A stretch of DNA of 64,000 nucleotides from Macrothele yani (lineage: Eukaryota; Arthropoda; Arachnida; Araneae; Macrothelidae): the NCBI GenBank assembly GCA_039090855.1, contig CM076995.1, positions 118,990,270 through 119,054,269 on the forward strand. Reading direction: 5' to 3'. The position numbers and the translations under genes are program-made. This document shows, one piece after another, positions 44,577 through 55,735 of the stretch (its first letter is position 1; each line of letters opens with the position of its first letter). Below the pieces are notes generated by a model that was not told where the DNA came from, searched no databases, and saw nothing but the letters and a program-made list of their open reading frames with translations.

Positions 44577-44580
<4 letters not shown>
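44065..44580. repeat. Perfect 234-bp inverted repeat with 48-bp spacer
   Basis: Arms 44065-44298 and 44347-44580 are exact reverse complements by direct reading along their whole length. The outer right edge passes straight into an (AT)n tract. Such a sequence can form a long hairpin or cruciform. Lack of divergence means recent origin, gene conversion between arms, or an artefact. Confidence 0.9.

Positions 44581-44615
<35 letters not shown>
44580..44615. repeat. (AT)n microsatellite
   Basis: AT tract between the inverted repeat and the 5' end of RTE copy A; a similar tract follows the 3' end of that element, so the RTE may have inserted into it. Confidence 0.9.
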
Positions 44616-44617
<2 letters not shown>

Positions 44618-47600
44618 GGATGTAAGGTCAGGTGATGCGTAACATCACAGCCTCTCTTTGACAAATGTCAACCCCGCGTTCTCGTGGTGCATCCTGTTCC
44701 CACTAAAGGGGCTCTGACGACCGCCAATAGCGGTATAACTATACCATCGGGATTAGAGGAAATTCTATCCCACACTCACCAACCCGCTTGGCCAGCGTGG
44801 TGAGTTATGGCCAAACCCCTCCAAAGTGACTCCACAACTTAAATCTTGGCCCTCAGTCTCCGGCAGCTGGAATGTACCTGGCCAAGGCAGCGGCCAGTGC
44901 GACATGAAGGCAGAGGGTGCTAAGAATCCCCGGAGGACCGGACTAGGCTGCCATCTGATGCTGACCTTGGCAACGTACAATGGACGCTCCCTATCTTCTG
45001 ATTCAAGGCTTCTTGAATTGGAAGAGGAACTACAAAGGATCAAGTGGGACATCGTGGGGCTAAGTGAGGTAAGGAGAAAAGGAGAAGATCTCATCGAACT
45101 GAAAAGTGGACATCTCTTCTACTATCGTGGGACAGATACTGGCAGAACTAGTGGTGTTGGATTTATAATAAACAAGAAACTGAAGGATAAAGTTGAAGTT
45201 GAAAGTTCCTCTGACAGAGCTGCACGGCTTGTTATCCAACTCTCGAAAAGATACCAGGCTCAGATTATTCAAACTTATGCACCCACCACAAGTCATCCTG
45301 AAGAAGAAATTGAAGAATTTTATGAGGAAATTTGTCATCTAAATAATAAAGGTAAGCAGCACTTGAAAATAATTATGGGAGATTTCAATGCAAAAATAGG
45401 GCAACGGCAACAGAATGAAACTTCAGTAGGTAAATTCGGTCACGGCAACAGAAACCAGCGTGGAAATACTCTCGTTGAGTTTGCAGAGGCAGAAGGGTTT
45501 TTCATCTTGAACTTCTTCTTCAAGAAAAAGCCACACAGGAAATGGACATGGAGACATCCAAATGGGATGACAAGTGAAATTGATTTTATTATGTGTAACA
45601 AAAAATTCGTCATAGAAGACTGCAGTGTGCTAAACAAGTTCAACACAGGTAGTGACCATAGATTGGTGAGATGTAAGTTGCACCTCAACACTAAACTTGA
45701 ACGTGGCAAGCTCATAAGACAAACAAAATCTATTGACATAACCAACCTTATAAAACACCATAATACCTTCAAGTTGGAACTGAAGAACAGGTTCTCTGCT
45801 TTAGAAGGCCTAACATCGGAAGAAGTGGACATCTCTGAAGTTAACAGAAAAGTAACCAAAGCTCTTATGGAAACAGCAACAAAATTAGCTGGGTCTAAGA
45901 ACAAGTTGCATGTAAATAAATTATCAGGAAAAACGAAAATGTTGATGCAAAAAAGAAGAGAGATGAGGACAACTAAAGAAGATGTGACTTCCAAAGTGGA
46001 ATATATAGAGCTATGCAAGACAGTACGAAAAAGTATCCCTGAAGACGTAAGAAAATTCAACTGTGAACTAGCGAGGAAAGCAATTGAAAACAACCAAAGC
46101 CTAAAGATAGCAAAGGGACATCTCAGTAAAGGAAGAAAACAGATTATGGCACTGAGAAAAGAAGATGGTTCTGTAACAAGAAATAGAGGCGAAATTTTGA
46201 CAAGAGTGAAAGATTTCTACTCCAAATTATATGAAAGGGATGATACATGCACTCCAGACATCATGAAAGATACCAGTACCAGAGTTCCTCCAGTCCTTCC
46301 AGCAGAAGTTGCACATGCAATCAAGAACATGAAGCGGGGAAAAGCTCCAGGAGAAGATGGAATTACTGTAGACATCATACAAGAAGCAAGTGGAGAAATC
46401 GAAACAGTACTCGCCCAAATTTTCACTCGATGCCTTAATGAAGGAAAGATTCCTGAGGATTGGAACACCGCTACAATGATCCTGCTACATAAGAAAGGTG
46501 ACATTGAGGATCTCGGAAACTACAGACCTATCAGCCTCCTATCAGTAGTTTATAAAATCTTCACTAAAGTTCTTTCACACCGCTTGAAGGTAACACTGGA
46601 CATGGCTCAACCGAGAGAACAAGCTGGATTCAGGAGTGGCTACAGCACAATAGATCATATCCACATACTGAGAGAACTAATTGAAAGAGCGAGGGAATAT
46701 GAACTTCCATTGTGCATGGCTTTTATCGATTATGAAAAAGCCTTTGATTCGGTGAAACCATCAGCAGTTACAATGGCTCTGAAAACCTGCGGTATTGAAG
46801 ATGCATACATTAATATTATTAATAACATCTATGAAAATGCAAGTGCAAAGATTAGGCTGTTTGAAAATACAACACACATAAAAATTGGAAAGGGAGTGAG
46901 ACAAGGTGACACCATATCTCCGAAGCTCTTTAATGCCACATTGGAGGGTGTTTTTCAGTCACTGAGCTGGCAAAACAAGGGGATAAAGATTAATGGAGAT
47001 TATCTAACCCACCTTCGTTTTGCTGATGACGTAGTCATTTTTGCAACTAGCCCATCAGAGCTGCAGAGTATGATCCAGGAACTTGCTGACAAGAGTAAAG
47101 AAGTGGGATTAAAAATGAACTTTCAGAAGACAAAAGTGATGTTCAATGCTTTTACAAGAAATGAAGATTTATCGATTGATGGGGAAAAGCTGGAGATAAC
47201 AGACACGTACGTTTATCTTGGACAGCAGATATCAAGTGAGGGTCACATTGGTGAAGAAATTAATCTGCATACAAAACTTGCCTGGAGAGCTTTTGGAAGA
47301 AACAGCATAATTTTCAAGAGCAATATGCCATTATGTCTTAAAAGAAAAGTGTTTGATCAATGCATCCTTCCAGTGCTTACGTATGGTGCAGATACGTGGA
47401 CCTTAACTAAAAGAGACATACAAAGGCTGCAGACAACTCAAAGAAGCATGGAGAGGTGCATACTTGGTGTAACCAGGAGAGATAAGAAGAGGAACTCGTG
47501 GATCCGAAAAATGACAAGAGTGGAAGACATCATGATCAGAGTTAAATCCCTGAAATGGCAATGGGCTGGACATACTGCCAGAAGGACAGATCATCGATGG

Positions 47601-47806
47601 ACAGCCGAAATTTTAGATTGGATTCCAAGGGACAGGAAAAGACCCAGAAGAAGACCACATGGGAGATGGGTGGATGAAATTCGAAAGTATGCAGGGGTGA
47701 CATGGAGGAGACTGGCACAAGACAGACCGTTGTGGAGGAAACTTGGGGGGACCTTCGTCCAGCAGTGGATTGATAATGGTTGACAATGATGATGATGATG
47801 ATGATA
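44616..47806 (+). mobile_element. RTE-clade LINE copy A, full length with intact frame
   Basis: Consists of a ~210-bp 5' region, one long coding frame, a short 3' UTR and a (GAT)n tail (47788-47806), the usual RTE 3' ending. (AT)n lies on both sides, consistent with a target duplication in an AT tract. At ~3.2 kb it has the normal size for the clade. Confidence 0.9.
44826..47783 (+). CDS. RTE endonuclease-reverse transcriptase, intact frame
   Basis: 985 codons without a stop. AP endonuclease, about residues 45-280: TYNGRSL, LSEVRRKGE, IMGDFNAKIG near 182, EIDFIMCN, GSDHRLV near 275. Reverse transcriptase, about 490-800: GKAPGEDGI near 505, RPISLLSVVYKIF, GFRSGYSTIDHI, AFIDYEKAFDSV near 636, GVRQGDTISP, LRFADDVVIF near 732, YVYLGQQIS. 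The C-terminal tail carries WQWAGHTARRTD and GRWVDEIRKY, the thumb/tail motifs of RTE. Every catalytic residue I can check is present. The frame opens at a GTG where copy B has ATG, and the next Met codons are at residues 27 and 45, before the first endonuclease motif. The enzyme would nick chromosomal DNA and copy its own RNA. The strand is the same as the host exon. Confidence 0.92.
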   Translation: MTPQLKSWPSVSGSWNVPGQGSGQCDMKAEGAKNPRRTGLGCHLMLTLATYNGRSLSSDSRLLELEEELQRIKWDIVGLSEVRRKGEDLIELKSGHLFYYRGTDTGRTSGVGFIINKKLKDKVEVESSSDRAARLVIQLSKRYQAQIIQTYAPTTSHPEEEIEEFYEEICHLNNKGKQHLKIIMGDFNAKIGQRQQNETSVGKFGHGNRNQRGNTLVEFAEAEGFFILNFFFKKKPHRKWTWRHPNGMTSEIDFIMCNKKFVIEDCSVLNKFNTGSDHRLVRCKLHLNTKLERGKLIRQTKSIDITNLIKHHNTFKLELKNRFSALEGLTSEEVDISEVNRKVTKALMETATKLAGSKNKLHVNKLSGKTKMLMQKRREMRTTKEDVTSKVEYIELCKTVRKSIPEDVRKFNCELARKAIENNQSLKIAKGHLSKGRKQIMALRKEDGSVTRNRGEILTRVKDFYSKLYERDDTCTPDIMKDTSTRVPPVLPAEVAHAIKNMKRGKAPGEDGITVDIIQEASGEIETVLAQIFTRCLNEGKIPEDWNTATMILLHKKGDIEDLGNYRPISLLSVVYKIFTKVLSHRLKVTLDMAQPREQAGFRSGYSTIDHIHILRELIERAREYELPLCMAFIDYEKAFDSVKPSAVTMALKTCGIEDAYINIINNIYENASAKIRLFENTTHIKIGKGVRQGDTISPKLFNATLEGVFQSLSWQNKGIKINGDYLTHLRFADDVVIFATSPSELQSMIQELADKSKEVGLKMNFQKTKVMFNAFTRNEDLSIDGEKLEITDTYVYLGQQISSEGHIGEEINLHTKLAWRAFGRNSIIFKSNMPLCLKRKVFDQCILPVLTYGADTWTLTKRDIQRLQTTQRSMERCILGVTRRDKKRNSWIRKMTRVEDIMIRVKSLKWQWAGHTARRTDHRWTAEILDWIPRDRKRPRRRPHGRWVDEIRKYAGVTWRRLAQDRPLWRKLGGTFVQQWIDNG

Positions 47807-47807
47807 T

Positions 47808-48716
47808 ATATATGTATATGCACTTCTTCTACTGGAAATGTCCAATATTTTTCCTATTTTTGCAGTATACACATGCATCCAGAGATTTACAGAAAAATTT
47901 GCAATCAGAATTAGTGTGTTCAGAAAAATCTCTGTAGTACCTTCCAAGAACAGAAAGAGTGTGGTCCAATTTTCAGGGTAGGGCAAATGTCTCCTCTTGT
48001 TACCCTATATGGACACCTATGGGGGGATTTTAATAAAGACTTCATTGGGCTCTTATGACAATGCTTGCTTGTTATTATAATGATTAGGGTTAATCACTCA
48101 GGATCATCCTTCTTGTAGTGACCTGCTAATTGTAATCATTGGCAATGGGGTCCAGATTCACAGCCAAGGGGGTGGGGGTTCTCAGGGTCCAGCCCTCCTG
48201 AGGGGGATTGAGTATGAATTTAAAGCGATATGTATGTATATATGAGGCTTTCACCAATGAACCAAATCCATGGACCCACCCAAAGAAATTTTTAGCTATG
48301 AGGCTTTCATAATGAACCAAATCCATGGACCCCCTTAAGAAATTTTTGGTTATGCCACTGATGGAGACCCCCCCCCCTTTTTTTTTTTTTTCAAGTATTT
48401 CTTTTCTATAGTTTCCCATTGATGATCAATAATTTCAGGTCAATCTCAGTTTATTTTATGGCAGGTTATTTTTCACATGTCTGTCTAAAATGGTTGTGTT
48501 GGAAAAAATTTTAACTGCTGATTTTTGCTCTGTCAAATGTGTTTTCAATGGACACCATATCTCCAATATTCAGAAGTCTGCAACTACATAATGACTTTTT
48601 TTCTTGTTTAATTAGAACATCTTTTTTTTTATTTGCTTAATGCATAGAAAAACTCTTTGCATGAAAAAACAACTTTCTAACACATTAAACAAATGGAAAG
48701 AAATACCTTACTTTTG
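47808..48716. other. Unassigned stretch with a ~57-bp tandem duplication
   Basis: ATGAGGCTTTCACCAATGAACC ... AAATTTTTAGCT is repeated at 48242-48353. A C/T run lies at 48368-48391. The phrase GGTTATGCCACTGATGG resembles repeat ends elsewhere. Confidence 0.5.
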
Positions 48717-48800
48717 TGTGAAGTTATTTACAACATAGAATGTGGCTATAAATTCTAATATATTGGAGAAACAGGTCACACATAGGATAGAAGAAGGGCT
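48717..48800 (+). pseudogene. GIY-YIG endonuclease scrap of a Penelope-like element
   Basis: One frame reads CEVIYNIECGYKF, a stop, YIGETGHT, a stop. This is the GIY (here V-I-Y) and YIG pair with the E-T-G that follows it in PLE nucleases. Only ~28 codons remain. It is probably of the same Cys-containing type as the 42.4-kb fragment. Confidence 0.5.
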
Positions 48801-50476
48801 TGAAAATTATATTGCTGACATGTCTGGGGCATGTAAAAAATCTAGTTCTTTACAGGATAAAAAGCTTTAAAAAAAGTAATGGTTTTTATTTCCCAGTCTG
48901 TATTCTTACTACTCAGAGGCTCCCTTCCTCTGCTTTACTTAATACAATTAATGGAGTGTGTTTTGAGAGATTAAAGGTCAAAATAGATGACCTAGAAAAC
49001 TAAGGTGCCTATAATATGATTGTGTGATATCTCAAAAGAAAGCTCATATAATAAGCTATCAAATGGGCCCAGTATGGACTGTGTTGACCAATTTGGTCTA
49101 CAGTTATTTTCATTTGTGATAGGCAGGGTAGACAAGACACAAAAATACCGTTTCTGTAAATTCCAGAGCATTGTAATTATAGAAGTATTGAAGGAAGCTG
49201 AAATTTTGCACTGACTAGTTTCTTTATAAAGTTTGCAAGTGCATCAATTTTCTTGAAAATCAAAAGGGTTCAGGTCAGAAATGTCACTTTTTTTTGTGCG
49301 GATTTGACATGGAATAACCCATAAGGAAATTCATATTTCATTGCTGAGGGACAGCTTACAAAATGCAGTGAAAGTACTTCATTCTTTATATGATTTTGGA
49401 AATGCTTAGAAGAAATAGTACAGTATGTGCATGATGTATTTGTGTGTGTATTCGGGCTTGTATTTTTTTGGATAACACACCCAGCCAGACATGTTACAAT
49501 TTTGAAAATTTTCCACCCCTAGATAGAACATAAATTAACAATCAAAAACTTAACTGGTAAAACCAGACTGGACACTCATGTAAGAAAAACTAGTCACAAA
49601 ATAAACTGAGATTGGTTTTAAATTATTAATCATCAACAGGATACTGTAAAAAAAAAAGGTAGCTAAAGTGACTTGAAATTACAAAAAGGGACTCCATCAT
49701 TAATGATGATCACATTTGTTGATTATCACCTAAAGAATGGACCTCAATGATTAAACTGTATACATTACAGTGATGAGAAGTGTACTAACAGTGGCTTCTC
49801 GGGAGTGGAACTTTTTTTTTTTTTTTTTTAATTTGCCAATGAAATATTATACTTCAACAGAAAATTTTCTAACAAATTTTAAAGTTAAGGTTTATGTAAA
49901 AGTAACTGATAAGACTGTATTGATTAAAATGTAGGAAAAAGCTTTACATTTCTACTGTTCTGCCATTTTAATAATTCTGCTAACATTTATGTAAAAAAGG
50001 TAATACCAGCCATTATGAACAGTTATCTCAAAACCCGTTTTAAGAAAATGTTTAGTTGCAGATACCTTTTTATAAGCAACAACTTCGCAGCTCACAACCA
50101 ACAGCAAATGTCTTCCGTGAAACCTACTCCAGTTGATGTACTTGTATTGTGAGAAAGTAAAATACCCTAAGAAGTGACACAACATTGTTATTATTCAAGA
50201 TAAGCAACAATATTTCACTTGTCACTTTGTGATACAGGTTTCAAAAAATGAGCAAAACATTTGCTATTATGCAGACTTTCAGAAACATAAGTTTTGCAAG
50301 TATCATGACCTCTCAGCATCTGTATTGTTGCTTTTGTCATAATCTTTATTTAATACAATGTAGCAACTTGTAAGTTATCAAACTGCATTTGATGGGAAGG
50401 AAAAAAAGTATATTGATTGAAATGCAAGAAAAGCTTATCATCCTTATCATATTTAACATAACATGTATATAATAAG
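48801..50476. other. Unassigned AT-rich stretch
   Basis: T-run at 49812-49829. No exon, SINE or transposon protein recognised. Confidence 0.4.
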
Positions 50477-52482
50477 AGGAACTGATTCTCTTTGCTCTAG
50501 AAGGTCTAACATCAGAAGAAGTAGACATCAGTGGTTAACAGAAAACTAACCAAGGCTCTTACAGGGCAACAGCACCAAAAATAGGTGGTGCAAAGAACAA
50601 GTTGCATATGAAGAAAATACCAGAAAGAATAAAAATGCTGATGCAAAGCACAAGGAAGATGAGGGTAAAGAAAGAAAATGTAACATTTAAAGTGAAATTT
50701 ATAGAGATGTGCAAGACAGTGAGAAAAAGTATCACTGAGGTTATAAGGAAATTCAATTGTGAAACTAGTGAGAAAAGCAATTGAAAGCAACCAAAGCCTG
50801 AAGAAAGCAAAGGGACATCTCAGTAAGTGAAGAAAACAGATTATGGCATTGAGAAAAGAAGATGGTACTGTAACAAGAAATAGAGGCAAAATTTTGACAA
50901 AAGTGAAAGAGTTCTACACAAAACTATATATGAAATGGATGACACATCTGTACAGTCCAGACATAGGAAATACACCAGTACCAAAGTTCCTCCAGCCCTT
51001 CCTGCAGAAGTTACACATGTAATTAAGAACATGAAATGGGGAAAAGCTCCAGGAGAAGATGGAATTACCATGGACATTACACAAAAAGCCAGTGGAGAAA
51101 TAGAAACTACACTTGCCCAAGTTTTCATTAGATGTCTCAATGAAGGGAAGGTTCCTGAGGATGGGAACAATGGTACAGTTATCCTGCTGCATAAAAAAAA
51201 GTGACATAGAGGATCTCAGGAATTACAGACCAATCAGTCTTTTATCAGTGGTTTATGAAATCTCACTAGGGTTCTTTCACATTGCTAACCATGGCACTAC
51301 AGACATAACAAGTTGGATTTAGGAGTGGTTACGATATTATGGGTGATATCCATGTACTAAGAAAACTAATTGAAATAATGAGGGAATATGAACTCCCATT
51401 CTCTATAGTTTTTATTGATTATGAAAAGGCCTTTGATTCCATGAAACCATCAGCAGTTATAATATCGTTAAAATCCTGCAGTATCGAAGGTGCATACATT
51501 AACATTATTAATAACATCTTTGAAAATACAAGTGCAAAGGATCAATTAGAGGATGCAGCACCAATAAAAGTTGAAAAAGGAGTCAGACAAGGTGACACCA
51601 TATCTCCCAAACTCTTCAGTGCCACATTACAGATTGTCTTTTAGTCGTTGAACTGGGAAAACAAGGGAATAAAAATAAGCGGAGATTATGTAACTCACCT
51701 TCATTATGCTGATGACGTAGTAATTTTTTCAACTACCCCTTTCAAGCTTCAGAGTATGATCTAGGAACTTGCTGACAAGAGTAGTAAAGAAGTGGGATTA
51801 AAAATGAACTTTCAGAAAAACTAAAATTGATGTACAAAGCTTTTGTAAGAAATGAAGATTTAGAGATTGATGGTGAAAATCTAAAGGTAATGGATACCTA
51901 CATTTACCTTGGGCAATAGATATCAAGCAAGGGCCGTATTGGTGAAGAAATTAATTGGTGTATAAAACTTGGTTGAAGAGCATTTGGAAGAAACCATACA
52001 GTTTTTAAGAGCAATATGCTGTTATGTCTTAAAAGTGCTTAATTAATGCACCCTTCCAGTTCTTATGTGTGGAGCAGAGACAGGGACCTTAAAAAAAAGA
52101 CATACAGAAGTTGCAGATAACAGAAAAAAGCATGGAGAAATGCATACGTGGTGTAACGAGGAAAGATAAGAGGAATTCCTGGATCAGGAAATTCACAAGA
52201 GTGGAAGACATGTTTCAAGTAAAATCCCTGAAATGGCTATGGACTAGACATACTGGTAAAAAAACTGACCACTGATGGATAACTGAGATGTTAGACTGGA
52301 TACCAAGGCACAGAACAGATAAAGACCCAGAAGAAAACCACGTGAGAGATGGGTGGATGAAATAAGAAAGCAAACCAAAGTGGCATGGAGGAGACTGGCT
52401 CAAGACAGACTGTTGTGGACAAAATTTGGGGAGACCTTCATTCAGCAGTGGATTGATAATGGCTGACAATGTTAGTGATGAT
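50477..52482 (+). mobile_element. RTE-clade LINE copy C, old, 5'-truncated
   Basis: It starts at the segment after the endonuclease (compare copy A from about 45780) and ends GATTGATAATGGCTGACAATG near 52467. Copy A is closely followed throughout, but substitutions and small gaps are frequent, making this the most diverged of the four main copies. Confidence 0.88.
50505..52464 (+). pseudogene. RTE reverse transcriptase remnant, copy C
   Basis: Pieces in several frames: MKWGKAPGEDGITMDI (near 51030), RNYRPISLLSVVYEI (near 51220), FIDYEKAFDSMKPS (near 51410), GVRQGDTISPKLFS (near 51580), HYADDVVIF (near 51705; the catalytic Asp pair kept, Phe changed to Tyr) and a damaged tail. Many frameshifts and stops; a deletion removes the block around GFRSGYSTIDHI. 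Non-coding. Confidence 0.85.
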
Positions 52483-53186
52483 ATAATAAATGGTCAGAAC
52501 TCTTCCATTTCATTTCACTCTTGCTGATGAAGATAATACACCCTTTAGTGTTGTAGTTCTAATAGAAATTTTGTTGATGGCAAAGCAGCTTTCCAAAAAT
52601 GGTTGCTTACTTCTAAGTGAAACATTATACCATGCATCATTTATCACTAGAAGATGTTTCAGAATTGGCAATTTGTCATCTGATTTATGTTCTTTTCAAG
52701 CAGTCAGTTGGATTTAACTGGCATATAAATAAGTATTATGGATTCTCACCTCCTCCTATCAATCTCCAATCTGTTTTTTATTTTTCATTTTGAAAAAGTA
52801 CTGTTAAAACCTTGGTTGAGAAGAGGGGAGGGGTAGGGAGTCACAATTCACGACCACAAATGGTAGAACATTAAGAATGGTAACACCTGCTTTAGCTTTG
52901 CCTCAGATGAGGGGCTAGATTTTGATCCAAATTTTTATTGTAAGAAAATTTCACCTCTACAAAATCTCCTAAAAGTGATAGGGATTTTATGTTTTATGTT
53001 TGGATTTAATTGATGGAGAGATTACCATGCATTCTGTAATTGATCTCTTTAACATGCTTTCATTCTGTGGTTTGCGGTATCTTAATAGTTATATCTATTT
53101 AACAAAGTATGTATTTATCAGTGTTATTTTTCTTGTGGTTCATCTGTAAATCTTTCCTGTATTATAGAAATAGTTTTCTATTTAAT
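52483..53186. other. Unassigned stretch
   Basis: AT-rich, nothing recognised. Confidence 0.35.
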
Positions 53187-53188
53187 TA

Positions 53189-54414
53189 TTAGGTTGTTGC
53201 AGGTGAAATGTCGGATTTCGGGATGACTTCATTTTGAGCCATAGAAACACAGGCAGATGGCGCTAGTGTGTTTGATTGGGAAGGTTAAATAAATATCCCT
53301 GCCCATCGGCCCAGAATCATTTCGGTGCTAGCTCGTAGTATGATCGATCGTGTAGCCAGAACATGAAAGGAGGCCAATTACGGATACTTTTTCTGTGTGA
53401 GTTCAAACTGGGCCAAAACGCTGCAGAAGCAGCCAGGAACATCAACACAGCATTTGGAGATGACACAGTAAATGAACGTACCGTGCAGTGATGGTTCAAA
53501 AAATTCCGAGCCGGTGATATGGAACTTGCAAATGCTTTGTGCGGGCACTCGACACCAGACATTGACAACGGCGAACTGCGAACCCTAGTTGAGAGTGACC
53601 CGAGCCAAACTGTATGGGACGTGGCAGAGAAATTAGGCTTCTACTATTCGACAGTTTCCTGTCACTTCTAAGAACTTTGTAAAGTCAAGAAGCTCGATAA
53701 ATGGGTTTCCCATGAGCTGACTGAAAGCAACATGAAGCGTCGACTGGAGGTTTGCACTTCGCTGCTCACCCATAACAGAAACATTCTGTTTTTGCATGGA
53801 GTAGTAATGTGACGAAAAATAAATAATGTACGACAATCGTCGCCGATCTGCACAATGGCTAGATGTCGGTGCAGCCCCAAAACACATGCCGAAACCAGAA
53901 CTTCAACCGAAGAAGATAATGGTGACTATTTGGTGGTGTGCAACCGGTATTTTGCACTATTCATTCATGAAATCTGGCAAAACCGTTAATGCAGAGAAAT
54001 ACTGTAACCAGCTGGATGCAATGCATCAAAAGTTACGCATTAAGCGGCCGAGATTGGTCAACCGAGATGCCGTTGTCCTGCTTCATGACAACGCGAGACC
54101 TCAAAATTTCAAGAACAACGGTCCAAAACTTACACAGCCTGGGCTATGAGGCTCTTACGCACCCAGCTTACTCTCTCACCCACCGATTACCACTTGTTCA
54201 AGCATTTGGACCTTTTTTTGGCAGGGAAACGATTCACCAATGAAGCAGCCATCAAACGCGCCTTTGAACAGTTTCTGCAGTCCCTGGTATCGCAATGGGA
54301 GAAATGTATTGTAGCTAATGGTGCCCATTTTGATTCATACAGGTCGGTTTCCACCATGTAACTGTAGATGGAAGTTTCACTCCCAAAACCGACATTTCAT
54401 GTGCAACAACCTAA
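53189..54414 (+). mobile_element. Mariner element, both ends present
   Basis: Inverted ends TTAGGTTGTTGCAGGTGAAA (53189) and complement ending CAACAACCTAA (54414), ~27 bp with a few mismatches, flanked by TA (53187-53188, 54415-54416). Length 1226 bp, slightly under the usual ~1.3 kb. Confidence 0.9.
53363..54361 (+). pseudogene. Mariner transposase (DD34D type), disabled
   Basis: N-terminal helix-turn-helix region LRILFLCEFKLGQNAAEAAR and ERTVQ-stop-WFKKFRAGD; then CHF-stop-ELCKVKKLDKWVSHELTE. The first catalytic block is C-D-E-K-stop-I-M-Y-D-N, with Asp kept and a stop in place of Trp. The second Asp is in LLHDNARPQ (near 54090). After a frameshift near 54118 the block that should hold the third Asp (PYSPDLAPSD in the family) is shortened by a small deletion: the text jumps from Y-S to S-P-T-D-Y-H-L-F, so that Asp is gone. 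The C-terminal tail (FEQFLQSLVSQWEKCIVANG) is readable. Several stops and shifts; inactive. Confidence 0.85.
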
Positions 54415-54416
54415 TA

Positions 54417-54954
54417 CTTCTGTCACCAGATAAGCTGGAACAAGACTAAATGCACAAAAATCAGAGTAGTCTATGGTTTGCTAGTAGCAGAATTATGTTT
54501 AAAACTAAACTTCTGTTGCTGTACCTTGATATTCTCTCTTTGCCATCAACTAAATGGCATAATTCATCTTAAAAAAAAAAAAAAAAATCCCATAGATATA
54601 CATTGATGTCCAAATTTAAAGTCCGAAAGGCAATAGCAGGCAAATAATCCAAAGTGCTCAATGAAATGTTATGATTTTTACAGGACAAATGCAAACAGAT
54701 ATGAGAAACAAGTGCCTAGCAGTAAAATTTGCATGTCGGTTAGCAAGATGCTGTCCAATATGTAAATTGAGCTATCTACTTAAATCCAACAGGGAACAGC
54801 AGCAGCATTTCTCATTGAAAATGCATGTAAAAAGTATTCTGGTAGCCTGCAAAGCCTTCCTTATGTCTCATACATGTCTATATGATGCTGTACGGTGGTG
54901 AGCAGTAAAGCGACTAGAAACAGGTGTCTCAGGCCCTGGTCACAAGGGACTTGA
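54417..54954. other. Unassigned stretch
   Basis: A-run at 54571-54588. A 76-codon frame at 54671 has no family likeness. Confidence 0.35.
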
Positions 54955-54959
54955 ATAGC

Positions 54960-55735
54960 CACCCTAGCGTAGTTTCACTGTTATGGCGGCAAATTCAACA
55001 ACAATGGTGGGGTGTCTTTGAGGCCTGGCCATAGTCGTCCAAGGCCTAGAAAACCTCGTGAGGACCGTGATGTCACTTTTTAACCACATGGTGTCTGGTC
55101 GTATACAGCCTGGCAGTTGTCTTTGAAGCTCTCCACTGTCACTGGAACTATGGTATCAAGGCAGACTATATTGAAGGCTGAATGCAATTGGCTGAATTAT
55201 ATCAAGAGACCTATGGTTTGTGTCCCACTGATCACATCTCATAGTAGAGCTCACATGAACTGCTGCACGCAACGTTCCTGGAGCTCAGAAGAGTCAAGAT
55301 GCAATCTTCAAATGTACAGATTCTCATTGGCATTTCATGTGGAGGGAACAGGAAACTAATGATCCTACAACCTTTGGAAGTGGTGGTCTGCTCATGTGGA
55401 GTGGAGCTATGTTTACCTGCAGCTCACCACTCCACTTGTTCACAGGAGGCAATGTGAATGTCGAGCATTATAGGGACAAGGTTCTAGAGCCCTGTGTCAG
55501 ATTTTTTTGGTGGGAGCTGTTGGCCCTCAGTTCCTTTCAATGGATGATAATGCTCATCCACACAGGGCTCCGTTTGCCTATGATTTCCTACTGAGCCAGG
55601 ATATTCAGTGTATGGACTGGCCAGCCAGATCTATAAACCATATAGAGAATCTTTGCGATGACACATAGCAGCTTGTCAGCCCTTCCCAGAACCCTTCCTT
55701 AGCTACGCACCACCTTCATCGAGGAAGGGAACTCT
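54960..55735 (+). pseudogene. Tc1-like transposase fossil
   Basis: Scattered blocks in three frames: GLLMWSGAMFTCSS near 55388, GNVNVEHYRDKVLEP near 55450, MDDNAHPHRAPFAYDFL near 55543 (second catalytic Asp), then MDWPARS and IENLCDD near 55640, where the third catalytic Glu is present. The N-terminal part is poorly preserved. No inverted repeats identified. Heavily mutated. Confidence 0.75.

Noticed and set aside
44765..46504. Long minus-strand frames opposite RTE copy A, and the same opposite copies B and D.
   Set aside because: They repeat only because the RTE repeats, and have no motifs of their own; antisense shadows of the coding frame.
54671..54901. A 76-codon Cys-rich frame suggesting a small secreted protein.
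   Set aside because: No signal peptide, splice context or family likeness; AT-rich DNA yields such frames by chance.
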